64,000 nucleotides of DNA from Agrobacterium vitis (GTDB lineage Bacteria; Pseudomonadota; Alphaproteobacteria; Rhizobiales; Rhizobiaceae). Positions 9,762-19,027 of the stretch are shown here, one piece after another (position 1 is the stretch's first letter; the number at the start of each line of letters is the position of its first letter). The stretch is from positions 124,001-188,000 of the forward strand of contig NZ_CP118261.1 of NCBI RefSeq assembly GCF_013337045.2, read 5' to 3'. Below the pieces are notes generated by a model that worked only from the letters and a program-made list of their open reading frames with translations, was not told the origin of the DNA and ran no database searches. The position numbers were made by a program, and so were the translations under genes.

Positions 9762-9917
9762 ATTGGTGACGCCAAGATGACGACCGCTCTACTCGATCGT
9801 TTGACCCATCGTTGCCATATCCTGGAAACCGGGAACGACAGCTTCCGCTTCAAAGCCAGCTCGGCCGCAGCAGCACACAAGAGAGGAGAAAAAGCCAATC
9901 CCTTGACCAAAGCCTGA
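9762..9917 (+). pseudogene. istB: IstB 3' part (second IS21 subgroup)
   Basis: The open frame reads [18 protein letters not shown], then [16 protein letters not shown], ending PLTKA. This is the C-terminus of an IstB, but of a subgroup distinct from the left part (which carries GEPSIAD at the same place). Joining ...GTCATCGGTGA (7130-7140) to CGCCAAG... (9770 on) restores a continuous istB frame, so the module sits at the same conserved codons in both parts. Confidence 0.85.
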
Positions 9918-9939
9918 TCAGAAAACCATATTCAGAGGT

Positions 9940-9983
9940 GGCTCACTTCTCGGTGGAAAAACCGGCTCAGTTCCGCGTGGAAA
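9940..9983 (+). repeat. IS21 right-end terminal repeats
   Basis: Two 20-bp repeats lie at 9940-9959 and 9964-9983, sharing GGCTCA at one end and GTGGAAA at the other. The element appears to end with CCAACA at 9989. These repeats belong to a different IS21 subgroup from the TTCCGA...CGCCCC repeats at the left end. Confidence 0.75.
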
Positions 9984-9989
9984 CCAACA

Positions 9990-10046
9990 ATAGGCGGTTT
10001 CAACGATATGACGGCGTTTTTCGGCAGCGTCGGCGCGCAGTGGCAT
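9990..10046 (-). pseudogene. TetR-family regulator, N-terminal remnant
   Basis: Reading leftward from an ATG at 10046 gives MPLRADAAEKRRHIVETAY, the typical first residues of a TetR-family repressor. The IS21 right end then cuts the gene after 19 codons. A perfect palindrome 10 bp upstream of this ATG supports the call. The gene is divergent from the LysE-type exporter, a common repressor/exporter arrangement. Confidence 0.6.
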
Positions 10047-10056
10047 GGCAAAACCT

Positions 10057-10080
10057 AAGTGATACAGATCAGTATCACTT
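10057..10080. promoter_or_regulatory. Palindromic operator of the truncated tetR / exporter pair
   Basis: This is a perfect inverted repeat, AAGTGATAC-N6-GTATCACTT. It lies between the truncated tetR and the exporter gene in the divergent promoter region, which is where TetR-type repressors bind. With the repressor gene destroyed, the exporter may be derepressed. Confidence 0.6.
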
Positions 10081-10200
10081 GCGCAGAACCTGAGCATTGG
10101 TCAATGTGCGATCGCGAGGATTTCGCTCCTACCCACTTCCGCATGGGGAAAAACCGCGTATTCTGAAAGCCCGTAAGCAATCAAGACTTTCGGGGGTTCC

Positions 10201-10815
10201 ATGGATATTTCGACCTTATTCGCGTTCGCAGCGGCCTTCTTCGTGTTTGCCGCCAGTCCCGGCCCGGACAATATGACGATCGTCGCTCGTACGATTTCAC
10301 AAGGCGCGGCCTCTGGCATTGCCTACGGGGCAGGAACTGTCGTCGGCATCCTGCTTTTCCTGGCGCTGGCCGCGTTCGGCCTCTCGATCATTGCCGCCGA
10401 AATGGGGATCGTCATGGCAATCCTGCGCTATGTCGGCGCGGCCTGTCTGATCTGGATGGGCATCAAGCTTTGGACGGTCGAACCTACCGTGCCAGAGCTG
10501 CAACCTGTTTCCGAGCGGCGTGGACTACTGGCGGTCTTCGCGACCGGTATTGCCCTCAACCTCGGCAATCCGAAAATGCCGCTGTTCTACGTGGCGCTGC
10601 TACCGAACGTGGTCGGCTCGTCCCTGGCCCCCGGCGACATCGGGGCTCTGGCGGCTGTCATCCTCGCTGTCGAGATAGTTGTAATCGGAGGGCATGTTAC
10701 CCTCGCCGGCAGAGCTCGCAAGCTTCTCCGGACGCCAACCGTAGTCCGCCGCGTGAACCGGACAGCCGGGGGAGTCATGGTAGGTGTTGGCGTTGCGGTT
10801 GTAGCGTCGAGGTAG
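10201..10815 (+). CDS. LysE/RhtB-family amino-acid exporter
   Basis: This is an inner-membrane exporter of the LysE/RhtB family, which removes amino acids or related metabolites. It has about six hydrophobic segments, the signature FAASPGPDN near residue 17 and the conserved NLGNPKMPLFYVALLP in the middle. The length (204 aa) is standard, and GGGGG precedes the ATG. It is paralogous to the exporter at 25049-25654, sharing FFVFAASPGPDN and the NPKMP block. It probably was controlled by the divergent TetR gene now reduced to 19 codons. Confidence 0.9.
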   Translation: MDISTLFAFAAAFFVFAASPGPDNMTIVARTISQGAASGIAYGAGTVVGILLFLALAAFGLSIIAAEMGIVMAILRYVGAACLIWMGIKLWTVEPTVPELQPVSERRGLLAVFATGIALNLGNPKMPLFYVALLPNVVGSSLAPGDIGALAAVILAVEIVVIGGHVTLAGRARKLLRTPTVVRRVNRTAGGVMVGVGVAVVASR

Positions 10816-10839
10816 ACCGACAAATTGTCGCAAAAGTTG

Positions 10840-10877
10840 GTCGCAAAACTCAGACTTCTACGTCTGAGTTTTGCGAC
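10840..10877. terminator. Perfect 16-bp hairpin after the exporter gene
   Basis: Arms GTCGCAAAACTCAGAC and GTCTGAGTTTTGCGAC flank a 6-base loop, starting 25 bp after the exporter stop. There is no strong T tract after it. Related GTCGCAAA copies lie nearby at about 10827 and 10913, so this may be a fused transposon end rather than a true terminator. Confidence 0.45.
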
Positions 10878-11088
10878 AGAAATTTCCCTTAAAATTCAGG
10901 GGCCGTCGATCTGTCGCAAATGTTCGGCAGACCGTCCCAAAACTCTGCGGATAGCTAATTATCTGTACCTGTTGGCGCGGGGCGCTATGGAACGCAAAAT
11001 CTCATAATCTCGATCCCGAGAGAGGAATGCGAAGCGTTTCCCCGGTATGTCGGACTTTCTGAGTTCAAAATTGACGAATATCGGCCCC

Positions 11089-12496
11089 TCACGCCGGAAC
11101 AGCGGCGATGAGGCCGGGAACGCCGACGAGAGTGATGGCTCTTCTAATATTATAGGCATCATAAAAGCACCGTGGCACATCCATTGCTTTATCGTTGGGA
11201 ATGGATGCTCGACGCTTTCACGTCGCCGGTCGAGAACGTTAGGTCTCGCCGTCAAGCGTGCCGCCATGCGATCAAGGACGGCCTCGTTCTCAAGTCGGGA
11301 GACGCGGCGATAGGGGTTGTTCGTGCAGCGTGGCTTTAGGGCGCAGCCCTTGCAAGCGTCCCTGTTGCAATAGTCGAACTTCACGTTCTCGCGTGACTTG
11401 CTCTCGTAGCGTGGGTAGAGAACCTGCTCGGCCGGGCAGATATAGACATCCTTGTGCGGGTCGTAGCGGAACGCCTCCTTGGTGAAGAAGCCCTCGCGTG
11501 CGGCCGGTCCGCGGATCGGCTTGGGAATATAGGCACTGATGCCGGCCTTCTCACAAGCCTCGATGTCCTCGATCTTGAAGTAGCCGCGATCGGCCACCGC
11601 CTCTATTTTGTCAACGCCGAGCGTTTCCATGGCAGCTTCGACCGTCGTCGCCAACAAACCTATGTCGAGGACCTGGTTGCACACTTCCTGTTCGACGATC
11701 AGCTTGTGCTTCACATCCACGGCAAGCTGGATATTGTAGCCGACGCCGACCTTCGTCATGCGGGCCATGGCGCGAGCTTCCGGATCTGTCACCGAGATCT
11801 GGTCCTCGCCGGTTTTGTCTAGTTCATCCAGTAGCGCCTTATGGCGATCGCGCTTGCCTTTGATGGCCGCGATCTTCTCCGCAAGTTTGCCATCGCCGCG
11901 ACCAGATCCATTGCCCAGCTTCTTTTCGTCGATGTCACTTTCATCGAGCCACTTCATGTAATCGAAAAGCTTCTCGTCGGCCTCGGTGATGAACTTGGTC
12001 ACTGCGCCACGGGTGAAGTTGCGATCCTTGTTGTTGACCGCTTTGATCCTCGTGCCATCGACCGCCAGAAGTTCTTTTCCGAACAAGTCGAGCTGCGGCA
12101 TAGGATGACGAATTCCCGGAAGACCTGCCGGAATGCGGACCAGTTGATCCTGCGGAAGGCGGCGATGCTGCGAAAATCCGGCTTCAGGTGGCGCAGAAGC
12201 CAAATCACCTCGATGTTGCGATGAGCCTCGGCCTCCAGCCTCCGGCTCGACCGCACCCTATTGAGATAGCCGTAGATGTATATTTTAAGCAAATCCGACG
12301 GATCGTATCCAGGACGGCCGGTGTCTTTCGCCGCCACCCGCACAAACCCGGCGGCAACAAGATCCAGCCCTTCAACGAACGCCTCGATGAAGCGAACCGG
12401 GTTATCGGGACCAATATAATCCTCAACTGCTTCCGGTAGAAGCAGCATCTGCGAGCGATCAACTCCTGATAAATGTGCCATGGCAAATTCTATCAT
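11089..12496 (-). pseudogene. IS1182-family transposase, decayed
   Basis: The N-terminal part (from 12496) reads FAMAHLSGVDRSQMLLLPEA, then YIGPDNPVRFIEAFVEGL and GYDPSDLLKIYIYGYLN. The frame then slips near 12100-12150 into the main body, with LLAVDGTRIKAVNNK, YNIQLAVDVKHKLIV and AVADRGYFK. The C-terminal end also breaks: WMCHGAFMM is followed, in another frame and with some 15 codons missing, by AYNIRRAITLVGVPG and a stop at 11089. At least two frame changes plus a deletion mean no functional transposase. Inverted repeats were not identified. Confidence 0.85.
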
Positions 12497-12544
12497 GGCC
12501 CGCTACTCTGAGGAATCCCCGATGGCGGCCTTGGAGACAATTGC

Positions 12545-13303
12545 GTGTTTGAAGACCAGTCATTTAGCATCAAGGTTGATCAGATCGAATGCCACGTATT
12601 CGGTATCTTTCAGCTTTCCGAGACTGTCGAGGAAACAAGGAAGGCAAGTTGGGAAGCTCTTCTCATAAAGAACCCCGCCGCCTTCGACGGAGCTTTGCTA
12701 CGTATGGCGGATCATCGAATTGATGACGGCAGGTTAATTGTCGCTGCAAATAGCACGTCGTTTTCTGCCTATGTGGCAACACGTCATCCCGGATTTGGTG
12801 ACAAGTATCCGCACGCGGCCCGAGCTGATCCGCTCGGAATGACTGCTGTTGTCTTGACAGCAGACGATTGTATCATCGTCACCAAGAGAAGCCTCATGGC
12901 GGATCAAAATCCTGGGGGGCTCTATTTTATCGGAGGATATGCCGAACCCTGTAAAGGCTCCGACACGGTCGATCTTTTCGAGGAAGCTGCTCGCGAGATC
13001 GCAGAGGAAATTGCTGTACTTGATCTTACCCGATCTGCATCGTTCGCAATTGGCCTCGCTTATGATCCCGTATTCTGCCACCCAGAACTATTCCTGTTGA
13101 TGGTGAGCAAATCGACAGCCGCTGATGTTTTAGAAGGCGCTCAAAGTGCGCCAGATCGAAATGAGGCCGCTCAACTCCTTGCGTATCCAATGATCGACGT
13201 TCTTGATGAGGACGGGCCATTGGCAATGGCGCCTAAAACATGGAGCTTCATCAAAGCCAGAAATTTTCTTGCACAGCATTTACTGGCAAGTGATGCTATT
13301 TAG
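12545..13303 (+). CDS. Nudix-domain protein
   Basis: This is a 252-aa protein with a C-terminal Nudix hydrolase domain. The Nudix box is recognisable as GGYAEPCKGSDTV followed by EEAAREIAEEI, although spacing before the REUXEE core is longer than the canonical G-X5-E. Members cleave nucleoside diphosphates linked to another moiety; the substrate here is unknown. The GTG start is preceded by GGAG at a suitable distance. The N-terminal 90 residues have no motif I recognise. It is a single gene stranded between a decayed IS1182 and an IS5 element, and its base composition is less GC-rich than its neighbours, suggesting separate acquisition. Confidence 0.65.
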   Translation: MFEDQSFSIKVDQIECHVFGIFQLSETVEETRKASWEALLIKNPAAFDGALLRMADHRIDDGRLIVAANSTSFSAYVATRHPGFGDKYPHAARADPLGMTAVVLTADDCIIVTKRSLMADQNPGGLYFIGGYAEPCKGSDTVDLFEEAAREIAEEIAVLDLTRSASFAIGLAYDPVFCHPELFLLMVSKSTAADVLEGAQSAPDRNEAAQLLAYPMIDVLDEDGPLAMAPKTWSFIKARNFLAQHLLASDAI

Positions 13304-13407
13304 AGTTTTCGGACAGTCTGTAGGAGTTGTGTAAAACCATTCTTGCTGAAGCCGACACCTTCGCATCCAGCATTTTTTCAGGCGCTTGAGATCACGACCG
13401 ACAATTA

Positions 13408-14695
13408 GCTGGACACCTCTAAAAACCTCCCCTTTTTTCGGGATTCGTGATTCACTTCGGCTGTGTGATTTGCAGGGAGCGGATGATGCGGGGACAGCCA
13501 GGGTTCTGGGATTTGGACGAACGTTACGAGCGGCTGAGTGCCGTTGGTGATCCTCTGGAAAAGCTCAACGCGATCATTCCCTGGCCTGTGTTCGAGAAGC
13601 CGCTCGCCAAGTCGCTGAAGCGATCTGATGGGTCGAAGGGCGGTCGCCCTGCTTTCCCGTCAGTGCTGATGTTCAAGATCCTGGTGTTGCAGGCGCTTTA
13701 CAATCTCTCCGATGATCAGGCCGAGTTCGTTATCCAGGACCGATTGTCTGTCGGAGAAGGTGCCGGACGCCAAGACGATCTGGCTGTTCCGCGAAAGCCT
13801 GGTGCGCGCCGGTGCCATCGATAACCTGTTCGCACGCTTCGACAAGCACCTTTCACGTTCGGGCTATCTGGCCAAGGGCGGGCAGATCGTTGACGCGACG
13901 ATCATCCAGGCTCCCAAGCAGCACAATAGCCAGGATGAGAAGGCCGCGATCAAGGCTGGTGAGGTCCCGGACGAGTGGAAGGACAAACCCGCCAAGCTCG
14001 CGCAGAAGGACCGCGACGCGCGCTGGACGGTGAAGTATTCCAAGGCCAAGCAACCGACGGAAACACCGACAACGGCCGCGACCAAGCAGCATGACATTGC
14101 CATCCCGATGTTCGGCTACAAAAATCATGCGGGGATTGATCGGGTGCACGGCTTCATCCGGGGGTGGACGGTAACGAGTGCGAGCGCCCATGACGGGGCC
14201 CAACTCCGCTATGTCGTGACAAAGGACAACACAGCCTCGACCGTCTGGGCCGATAGCGCCTATCGGTCGAAGACCAACGAGGAGTGGCTGGAAAAGAACG
14301 GACTGAAGTCGGACATTCACCAGAGGAAACCGAAGGGCCGCCCCATGCCCGAGGCTATGTCGCGGGCCAATGGCCACCGCTCGAAAGTTCGCTCCGCCGT
14401 CGAGCATGTCTTTGCCAGGCAGAAGGACAAGATGAAGCTCTTCATCCGCACCATTGGTATCAGCACGGCAAAGGTGAAGATCGGCGTGGCCAATATCGCC
14501 TACAACATGCTCCGCTATGTCTGCCTGACCGGAAAACCGCAGATGGCGTGATGCTCGTTGGCCGAAAGGCCGGAATGCAAGCCGCCAAGGCGGCAATTAT
14601 CACCCAAAACTAACAGGTCGCTTGCCGAATTCACCGCCGAAATGGCTTTGTCAGCTCTTGCAACCGTCCCATGCCGGTAAATAGAGGTGTCCAGC
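13408..14695. mobile_element. IS5-family insertion sequence (defective)
   Basis: It is bounded by inverted repeats GCTGGACACCTCTA (13408-13421) and its complement (14682-14695), with a TTA target duplication on both sides (13405-13407 and 14696-14698). Its length is 1288 bp. The TNA-type target duplication fits IS5. It interrupts a DUF2867-like gene on the minus strand. Confidence 0.9.
13483..14551 (+). pseudogene. IS5-family transposase with internal deletion
   Basis: The N-terminal part has GFWDLDERYERLSAVGDPLE and FKILVLQALYNLSDDQAEF. The frame breaks at VIQDRLS (about 13750), where roughly eight codons normally following that motif are absent. The rest resumes in another frame with EKVPDAKTIWLFRE, FGYKNHAGIDR, VWADSAYRS and KVRSAVEHVFA. 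The DDE residues (DATII, ADSAY, EHVF) remain, but the deletion changes frame, so a full-length enzyme is not made unless frameshifting occurs. The start was chosen at 13483 because GGGAG precedes it. Confidence 0.85.
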
Positions 14696-14696
14696 T

Positions 14697-14892
14697 TATG
14701 AACAGGTCCGACCGGCAACATGTAAATGCGGCCAAAGGTATTATGCGTGACGACAGACGATGTGATTGTAAGCACCCAATCTACGATCGAAAGGCAGAGC
14801 GTCACGTCCAAGTGCCGATTGACCTCTGCACGCGTCGGAATGTCAGCGATACCAGCTTGACAGAGCGTTCTCCGACAAGCAGCCGAGGCCAT
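14697..14892 (-). pseudogene. DUF2867-like gene fragment interrupted by IS5
   Basis: On the minus strand the frame reads LTITSSVVTHNTFGRIYMLP, then VGPVH. This resembles the C-terminal DUF2867 pattern (VV..HN..GR.Y.LPV.P.H). The reading resumes left of the IS at about 13404-13290 with IVGRDLKRLKKCW in another frame, again matching the usual ending. The N-terminal part is short and degraded. The identification is by remembered family pattern only, with no function assigned. Confidence 0.45.
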
Positions 14893-14987
14893 TGGGAAGA
14901 CTCCCGTCCACTGTCAGTCCTGTAAACTATCCAAGTCTCATAAGCCCATGCAATCCTAACCTAAAACCCTAATTGCGGGATCCTTCC

Positions 14988-15007
14988 GGTACTGATAGAT
15001 CAGTACC
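14988..15007. promoter_or_regulatory. Palindrome GGTACTGA-N4-TCAGTACC
   Basis: This perfect 8-bp inverted repeat with a 4-base centre lies 50 bp upstream of the hybrid kinase start. Its form is typical of a TetR-type operator. It shares the core GATCAGTA with the palindrome at 10057-10080, but the arms differ. No intact TetR gene lies beside it. Confidence 0.45.
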
Positions 15008-15056
15008 TGTTGCTCAATAATCAGAGGAACTGTTTCCACTCAAATTCTTGGCTCAG

Positions 15057-18000
15057 ATGACGATGTCGCCCAAAGCCTCAAACAACTTTCTGCCGCTCGG
15101 CAATCCGTGCGCGGACGCGATTGCTCGCTTCGAGTGGAGCGACACGCCCTTGGGCGACCTTGGCCAGTGGTCAAGCCTGCTTCGGAACATGACGTCCTAC
15201 GTCCTTGGATCCGGTGTTCCCATGGTTTTGCTGTGGGGTGCCCAGGGCACAGTCATCTATAACGATGCCTATGCGAGTTTTGCGGGCTCCCGCCACCCGG
15301 GATCGCTCGGACAGACCTTAAGGAGGGCCTGGCCTGAACTGTTGGAGCTTGATCAGAACTTTCTGACAACCGTCCTCTCCGGCAAAACCCTTTCCTATCG
15401 CGATCAGCATCTCGTGGTCGAACGCAACAGCGCTCCTCACGATGTCTGGCTGAACATCGATGCCAGCTGCGTCCGGAATGACGACGGCGTACCCTGTGGT
15501 GCTGTGATCATCCTCAAGGACACGACTGCCCGGGTTCGTGTCGAGCAGAGACTTCAGATGGCCCAGAAAGCCGGGGGCATCGGCACATTCGAATGGTATC
15601 CCGATACGGGCCTGCTCGAGGTTTCCGACGAGTATCGGCGCATCTGGGGACTGTCACCCGACATCGAAGTGACCGATACGCTTTTGGTGAGCCTGCTTCA
15701 TCCCGACGATCGTTCGAACACAGGACCGGCAAAGCTCGGCAGCGACAATCCGCTCGACTATGTCGAATACCGCAGGCTTTTCGAGACGTCCGGCGAGGTG
15801 AGATGGATCGCCCGCCAGGGGGAGGTGGTTTCAGGCTCCGGTGGGGCCAAGCGGTTTGTCGGCGCTGCGATGGACATTACGCCCCGAAAGGCGATCGAAG
15901 CATCTGTTCGCGACAGCGAGGCGAAGTGGCGAGAGCTGTTCGAGCAGATGCAGGAAGGGTTCTTCGTCGGTCGCGCTGTGCGTGATGCCGCCGGCCACAT
16001 GCATGATTTCATATTTGAAGAGCTGAATCCAGCCTTTACCAAGCAGACGGGGATCCCCGCAGAGGACGCCATCGGTCATCAACTGGGCCACATCGTTCCG
16101 GACGTTCCCCGCGATCTGATCGATGGCTATGCCAGGGTGGTGGATACAGGTGTCGCGGAGATGCTGGAGGCCCACGTGCCATCGCTCGACCGGTGGTTCG
16201 AGGCGCGGGCGCGCGCGCTCGGCGGCGACCGATTTGCGGTGTTGTTCCTCGAAGTGTCCGAGCGCAAGCGCGCCGAACGTCTGGTGGCGGAAAGCGAAGC
16301 GCGGTTTCGGTCCCTGGCGCAATCGATGCCCAACCACGTCTGGACGTCGCCACCGGATGGGGCGCTCGATTGGTTCAACGATCGGGTCTATGCCTATAGT
16401 GGATCCGCTCAGGGTAGCCTTAACGGTGATGGCTGGGCAGCTATGGTTCATCCGAACGATATCCCTGCGGCCGCCGAAGCTTGGTCCAATGCCCGTGCGA
16501 TGGAACAGCCTTACGAGGTCGAGTTCAGGCTGCGGCGCCATGACGGGGTCTATCGCTGGCATATCGCCCGCGCGGTTCCCATCAAAGCGAGCGATGGAAA
16601 GATCGATCGATGGATCGGCACCAATACCGACATCGACGATCAGAAGGCGGCGGAAACCGCCCTTGCTGAATTCGCGCTGACCCTGGAGCACCGTGTCGAA
16701 GCTGGAACTGCGGAGTTGGTGAAGGCGCAGGACGCTTTGCGCCAGGCCCAGAAGATGGAGACAATCGGCAATCTGACAGGTGGCGTCGCCCACGATTTCA
16801 ACAACCTCCTACAAGTCATTGGCGGGAACTTGCAATTGCTGGCGAAGGATATCGCGGGAAATCACCGTGCTGAAACGCGCGTCGAGAACGCAATGGAGGG
16901 TGTGTCTCGCGGCTCGAAGCTTGCGTCGCAACTCCTGGCATTCGGCCGCCGGCAGCCATTGGCACCGAAGGTCGTAAGCCCCGCGCGTCTGATCCGAAAC
17001 ATGGACGAGATGCTGCGCCGCGCGCTTGGCGAATCCATCGAGATCGAGACTGTTATCGCCGGTGGTTTGTGGAACACGCTTATCGACAGCGCCAATCTCG
17101 AGAACGCCCTGCTGAACCTGGCGATCAACGCGCGCGATGCCATGGATGGGCAAGGCAAGCTGACGATCGAGGCGGGCAACGCCTTCCTTGACGATGGATA
17201 TACGCGTTCTCATGTTGATGTGTCCGCCGGTCAATACGTGATGCTGGCCGTGACGGATACCGGCTCCGGCATGTCGGCGGAAGTCTTGGAAAAAGCGTTC
17301 GATCCGTTCTTCAGCACCAAGCCCGAAGGCAAGGGGACAGGTCTCGGCCTCTCGATGGTCTACGGATTTGTCAAACAATCCGGGGGACATATCAAGATTT
17401 ATAGCGAGCTCGGCCAGGGTACCACCATCAAGCTCTATCTGCCCCGCTCTAGCCAGTCCGAGGACGTTCTTGTCAACATCGATATGGGTCCCATCGTAGG
17501 TGGGACGGAAACGATCCTGGTGGCGGAAGACGATAATGCCGTGCGCGAGACTGTCATGGCGACGCTGAGCGATCTCGGTTACCGCGTCCTTCAGGCGCCT
17601 GACGCGCAAAGTGCTCTTGCGATTATCGAAAGCGGTATGGCGATCGACCTCCTATTCACCGATGTGGTGATGCCAGGAAATCTCAAAAGCACGGAACTGG
17701 CGCGCAAAGCTGTCGAGAGGCTGCCGCAGCTCGGCGTTCTCTTTACGTCGGGCTATACCGAGAATTCTATCGTTCATGCCGGACGGCTGGATCCGGGCGT
17801 CGAACTGTTGAGCAAACCCTACACACGTGAGGCTTTGGCGCGAAAGTTGCGTGCCGTATTTGCGAACACGAAGCAACGTATGCTTACCGCCACGACGACA
17901 CAACAATCCATTCCATCTGTCCCCGGTGATCCGCCGGTGCGATCCCTTGTGGTGCTGATTTGCGAGGATGATGCCCTGATCCGAATGAGCACGCGGGATA

Positions 18001-18305
18001 TGCTGGAAGAGCTGGGTCATTCGGTTCTCGAAGCCGGCGACGCGAGAGAGGCTCTCGGCATTATCAATTCAAATCAGATTGATCTTTTGATGACCGATGT
18101 CGGCTTGCCAGATATGTCAGGGGTTGCACTGGTCGAGCGCGTGAGAACAATCGCACCCGATCTGCCTGTACTTTTTGCGACGGGACACGATCGGGTGGAA
18201 GGCACGGCGATGGGACCCATGACCAGGCTCGTTCGCAAGCCATTTGGATCAGACGATCTGTCCAAGGCTATCTTGGCGGTAGTCGGGGGAGTGAGCGAAG
18301 GATAG
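15057..18305 (+). CDS. Soluble PAS hybrid sensor kinase with two receiver domains
   Basis: This is a cytoplasmic two-component sensor of about 1080 aa with no membrane helix. The order is PAS-like region (about 30-160), three further PAS domains (about 170-280, 290-410, 420-535), HisKA with AHDFNNLLQ (His near 579), HATPase with [16 protein letters not shown] and [10 protein letters not shown] (about 675-800), receiver 1 (VAEDDNAV, phospho-Asp in LLFTDVVMP near 866) and receiver 2 (ICEDDALIR, phospho-Asp in LLMTDVGLP near 1010). A TTG nine bases upstream is an alternative start; neither has a strong Shine-Dalgarno. The signal and output partner are unknown. It stands alone, with insertion sequences on both sides. 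Confidence 0.93.
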   Translation: MTMSPKASNNFLPLGNPCADAIARFEWSDTPLGDLGQWSSLLRNMTSYVLGSGVPMVLLWGAQGTVIYNDAYASFAGSRHPGSLGQTLRRAWPELLELDQNFLTTVLSGKTLSYRDQHLVVERNSAPHDVWLNIDASCVRNDDGVPCGAVIILKDTTARVRVEQRLQMAQKAGGIGTFEWYPDTGLLEVSDEYRRIWGLSPDIEVTDTLLVSLLHPDDRSNTGPAKLGSDNPLDYVEYRRLFETSGEVRWIARQGEVVSGSGGAKRFVGAAMDITPRKAIEASVRDSEAKWRELFEQMQEGFFVGRAVRDAAGHMHDFIFEELNPAFTKQTGIPAEDAIGHQLGHIVPDVPRDLIDGYARVVDTGVAEMLEAHVPSLDRWFEARARALGGDRFAVLFLEVSERKRAERLVAESEARFRSLAQSMPNHVWTSPPDGALDWFNDRVYAYSGSAQGSLNGDGWAAMVHPNDIPAAAEAWSNARAMEQPYEVEFRLRRHDGVYRWHIARAVPIKASDGKIDRWIGTNTDIDDQKAAETALAEFALTLEHRVEAGTAELVKAQDALRQAQKMETIGNLTGGVAHDFNNLLQVIGGNLQLLAKDIAGNHRAETRVENAMEGVSRGSKLASQLLAFGRRQPLAPKVVSPARLIRNMDEMLRRALGESIEIETVIAGGLWNTLIDSANLENALLNLAINARDAMDGQGKLTIEAGNAFLDDGYTRSHVDVSAGQYVMLAVTDTGSGMSAEVLEKAFDPFFSTKPEGKGTGLGLSMVYGFVKQSGGHIKIYSELGQGTTIKLYLPRSSQSEDVLVNIDMGPIVGGTETILVAEDDNAVRETVMATLSDLGYRVLQAPDAQSALAIIESGMAIDLLFTDVVMPGNLKSTELARKAVERLPQLGVLFTSGYTENSIVHAGRLDPGVELLSKPYTREALARKLRAVFANTKQRMLTATTTQQSIPSVPGDPPVRSLVVLICEDDALIRMSTRDMLEELGHSVLEAGDAREALGIINSNQIDLLMTDVGLPDMSGVALVERVRTIAPDLPVLFATGHDRVEGTAMGPMTRLVRKPFGSDDLSKAILAVVGGVSEG

Positions 18306-18353
18306 TCCAGGAAGCCGTATTTGTGCGACAATAATCCCTAGAGTCTGTCAGGT

Positions 18354-18947
18354 TTAATATGAACCATATCCTGCATGTCTGAGATAATTTGAGCATTCCT
18401 GTGGTGTGAAGAGCTTGAGCAGTTCGCCAATGCGCCTCCACGTTGTTTCGACGGTTCGCTCTTCGGCCTTTCTGACGAGCGTCTTGAGCTTTGCAAACAT
18501 CATTTCGATGGGGTTGAGATCGGGGCTGTAGGGCGGCAGGAAAAAGAGATGGGCACCGACATCCCGGATCGCGTCACGGGCAGGCTTGCCTTTGTGGCTG
18601 CCCAGATTGTCCAGAATGATGACGTCGCCTGCCTTCAATGTGGGAACCAGGCATTGACGGATCCATGCGGTGAAGGCAAGGCCATTGATGGGGCCGTCGA
18701 GCACGAAGGGGGCAACGATGCCGTCGCGGCGCAGGCCAGCCAGAAAGGTCAGCGTCTTCCAATGACCATGAGGGACTTTTGCGATGAGAGGCTCTCCGCG
18801 CTGACACCAGCCGCAAGTGCGCGTCATGTTGGTCTTGACCCAGGTTTCGTCAATGAAGACAAGCCTGTCCGGGTCAAGCCGATGCTGATGGGTCTTCCAC
18901 CGCGCTCGGAACCGGGCCACCTTCGGCCTGTCCTGCTCGCTTGCCAC
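18354..18947 (-). pseudogene. IS630-family transposase, C-terminal half
   Basis: This carries the DDE catalytic domain: LVFIDETWVKTNM, DVIILDNLGSHKG and LPPYSPDLNPIEMMFAK. It ends RHAGYGSY. Reading begins VASEQDRPKVARFRARWKTH, the normal continuation of the segment broken off at 20312. Separation from its N-terminal DNA-binding half by 1.3 kb inactivates it. Confidence 0.9.
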
Positions 18948-19027
18948 CAGTGTTTATGGAATGGCCCGCCCCTTTCCCCAGCGTCTGTTATGATGCTGGC
19001 GTGTGAAAGGAAGAAAGGAACGGACCA

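Larger units (their letters stand above)
4762..9989. mobile_element. Chimeric IS21-family element carrying a serine-recombinase module
   Basis: The left end starts TGTCGGAATG and is followed by four repeats of the TTCCGA...CGCCCC type, then istA and the 5' part of istB. The right end comprises the 3' part of an istB from a different subgroup, two GGCTCA-N8-GTGGAAA repeats and a terminal ACA. The two ends do not match as inverted repeats. They abut different interrupted genes, amidohydrolase on the left and tetR on the right. Between the two istB parts lies a DUF5372/70-aa/serine-recombinase module. The structure is best explained as a junction between two different IS21 copies rather than one intact insertion. 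Confidence 0.7.
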
